From contig JAFDDL010000145.1 in assembly GCA_019310865.1 (NCBI GenBank), forward strand, positions 1 to 8,217: a stretch of DNA of 8,217 nucleotides, in the 5' to 3' direction. Both the position numbers and the translations under genes were made by a program. The stretch is from Deltaproteobacteria bacterium. Its GTDB lineage: Bacteria > Desulfobacterota > Desulfobacteria > Desulfobacterales > JAFDDL01. The stretch's first letter is position 1. The number at the start of each line of letters is the position of its first letter. Below the pieces are notes generated by a model, which worked only from the letters and a program-made list of their open reading frames with translations, did no database searches and was not told the origin of the DNA. This document shows positions 7,501 through 8,217 of this stretch, piece after piece.

Positions 7501-8217
7501 CAACTCGTTACAGGATCGTCAGACACCATGAAAGATGACAAGTTTACACCCCGAATCGATCAGGCACTTCGCGTGGCCGAGCAGGGATTAAAATCGATGC
7601 AGGCCCTTCAGCTACAAACCGCCGAAGCGCATCAAAAATTTCTGGATACCCAATCCGAGGCCGGCAAGGCCATCCGGGAACTGATGGCCGGCGTACAGCA
7701 GATGACCCACCCGTCACCGGACAGCCGATCCGCTGAAGCGAAGCGCACCGTACAGCCTTCAGTCCGGACAGATTCGACAACATCGATACCGACTTTGCTC
7801 CCGACCCAGGAGACACCGGCAACGCCGCCGGAAACGCCCATTTCAGCGGCACCATCGCCGTCACCGATTCGGCCGGAACCGGAACCCGTTTCGGACATAA
7901 CGGTAACGACAAAAACCGAATCCATTCGCCGGACCCTCCAGTCGGTTGTGAGCCGCCTGACCGGATATCCCGAAGAGATGCTGGGTCTTGACATGGACAT
8001 CGAATCCGACCTGGGCATTGACTCCATCAAGCGCGTGGAAATCCTGTCAGCCATGGAAGAGGCCATGCCCAACCTGCCTGCCGTGGCGCCCGATGTCATG
8101 GGAAGCCTGAAAACCCTGGGACAGATCGTGGAACACCTGACCGGTGCCGCTTTAACATCCGTATCCCCTGCCCCATCGGATCAAGTACCGTCCCCATCCG
8201 GTAAAAACCCGTCAACC
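4522..8217 (+). CDS. pfaA: PfaA-type polyunsaturated fatty acid/polyketide synthase (5' part, runs off the window)
   Basis: This is a large cytosolic multidomain synthase that iteratively condenses malonyl units on its own carrier domains. The frame stays open for 1232 codons to the edge. Ketosynthase: about residues 10-465, from PVAIIGMGC, with Cys210 in DAACASS, His345 in EAHGTGT and His385 in KSMIGH. The 135- and 40-residue spacings are those of active KS domains. Malonyl-type acyltransferase: about 578-890, with FPGQGSQY (584 on), Ser683 in GHSFGE and His790 in AAFHSP. A proline-rich linker (about 950-1003) precedes a helical segment (about 1015-1060) with SMQALQLQTAEAHQKFLDTQ, of a kind seen in PfaA proteins. 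A second Pro/Ala/Thr linker (about 1090-1124) leads to the first acyl carrier domain (about 1134-1208), with its phosphopantetheine Ser1168 in LGIDSIKRVE. Another Pro/Ser linker starts at the edge, so tandem carrier domains, then ketoreductase and dehydratase-like domains, are expected. Start: ATG with TAGGAG 7 nt upstream. The lipid product cannot be deduced. Confidence 0.93.
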   Translation, partial: MSANTPKDTPVAIIGMGCFFAGSDDLKGYWRLLLNGEDAISEVPDTHWSVDDYYHQDPKTPDHVYCRRGGFLSPMEFDPTEFGIPPNVMEATDTSQLLALVASKMALQDAGYLNGKSFDRDRTSVILGATGTQELAISLGARLGHPHWRRALADAGVPADTAQQVISNISDAYVPWQESSFPGLLGNVIAGRICNRLDLGGTNCVVDAACASSLSAIHLALLELETGRSDMVLTGGVDLLNDIFMHMCFTKTQVLSFTEDIRPFSKDADGTLLGEGVGILAMKRLSDAERDHDRIYAVIRSLGSASDGRSQSIYAPRSEGQEKALRRAYDKAGVDPNTVELIEAHGTGTRVGDEVEFQTLRRFFGETSRNGHRCALGSVKSMIGHAKAAAGSAGLIKTTLALHHKVLPPTLKAESPDPKLGIEDSPFYLNGSSRPWFSKTVHPRRAGLSAFGFGGSNFHMVLEEYRPSKPEVSWDASVQIYAISKDTPQALTAALSDLETELIAGLPYAKFSHLATQSRVAFSETATHRLLLVVERSQYDEQKMQKHIAEIKTALKDGDDGAWKNIGRTFYGSGKSEGKVAFLFPGQGSQYINMAKDAVCRFPEAFETVETASRAFSSQSGNAEALANLIYPIPTHTEGSLEAAEGKLRQTEHAQPAIGTVGLAMAKILDRFGVRPDLCCGHSFGELTALCAAGWIDEETFNTLAATRGRCMAAGRDDKTDTGTMLAVMGPIKDLEKRLSSADLPVVMANRNSPDQGVLSGSCQAIETVEKRCKAWGFRTRRLAVSAAFHSPFMEKAQQPFAHALAAATISPTTIPVLANVTGDAYPAAANGVTDLLGRQLVSPVDFLGNLHTLYKKGARIFLETGPRSVLTGLVKSTFAESDEPVYALSLDSSSGKRPNNMEIASVLCQLAALGHPVALDHWEPAADTFQTKKMRIPLSGANYRTQRSATRPKPNPAGQPAVPAKRPEAPIKRLEPSPAAQPGMEIPNPRPQQLVTGSSDTMKDDKFTPRIDQALRVAEQGLKSMQALQLQTAEAHQKFLDTQSEAGKAIRELMAGVQQMTHPSPDSRSAEAKRTVQPSVRTDSTTSIPTLLPTQETPATPPETPISAAPSPSPIRPEPEPVSDITVTTKTESIRRTLQSVVSRLTGYPEEMLGLDMDIESDLGIDSIKRVEILSAMEEAMPNLPAVAPDVMGSLKTLGQIVEHLTGAALTSVSPAPSDQVPSPSGKNPST

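Overview
The window looks like chromosomal DNA of a Desulfobacterota (deltaproteobacterial sulfate-reducer-like, perhaps Desulfosarcina/Desulfobacteraceae) bacterium. This is inferred from protein style, moderately GC-rich genes with AT-rich gaps, and gene order. No rRNA or other marker settles the taxonomy. All recognisable genes lie on the + strand.

Layout: 1-603 is the 3' end of uvrA (excision-repair ATPase). A 261-bp gap (604-864) holds a candidate sigma70 promoter and a small inverted repeat next to a ribosome binding site. 865-2337 is a complete 490-residue SLC13/DASS-like membrane transporter. A 512-bp gap (2338-2849) is unusually rich. It holds a 156-bp imperfect palindrome (2376-2531), a second promoter with the same hexamers and spacing as the first, two pairs of direct repeats, a hairpin followed by eight T, and a nine-codon mini-ORF ending 5 nt before the next gene. 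2850-4502 is a PfaD-type FMN enoyl reductase. 4522-8217 is the first 1232 codons of a PfaA-type polyketide/fatty-acid synthase (ketosynthase, acyltransferase, helical and proline-rich linkers, first acyl carrier domain), which runs off the right edge.

How the genes fit together: pfaD and pfaA are 19 nt apart with a good ribosome binding site between them. They look like the first two genes of an operon for a Pfa-type iterative synthase, which builds polyunsaturated fatty acids or related 'secondary lipids'. PfaA condenses malonyl units on its carrier domains and PfaD supplies enoyl reduction. Partners with chain-length-factor, dehydratase and further domains (PfaB/PfaC-like), and a phosphopantetheinyl transferase, would be expected downstream or elsewhere. 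The transporter and uvrA have no evident functional tie to the synthase. The most interesting unexplained structure is the pfaD leader, where a terminator-like hairpin, a mini-ORF and the lack of a Shine-Dalgarno at pfaD together suggest control by attenuation or translational coupling.
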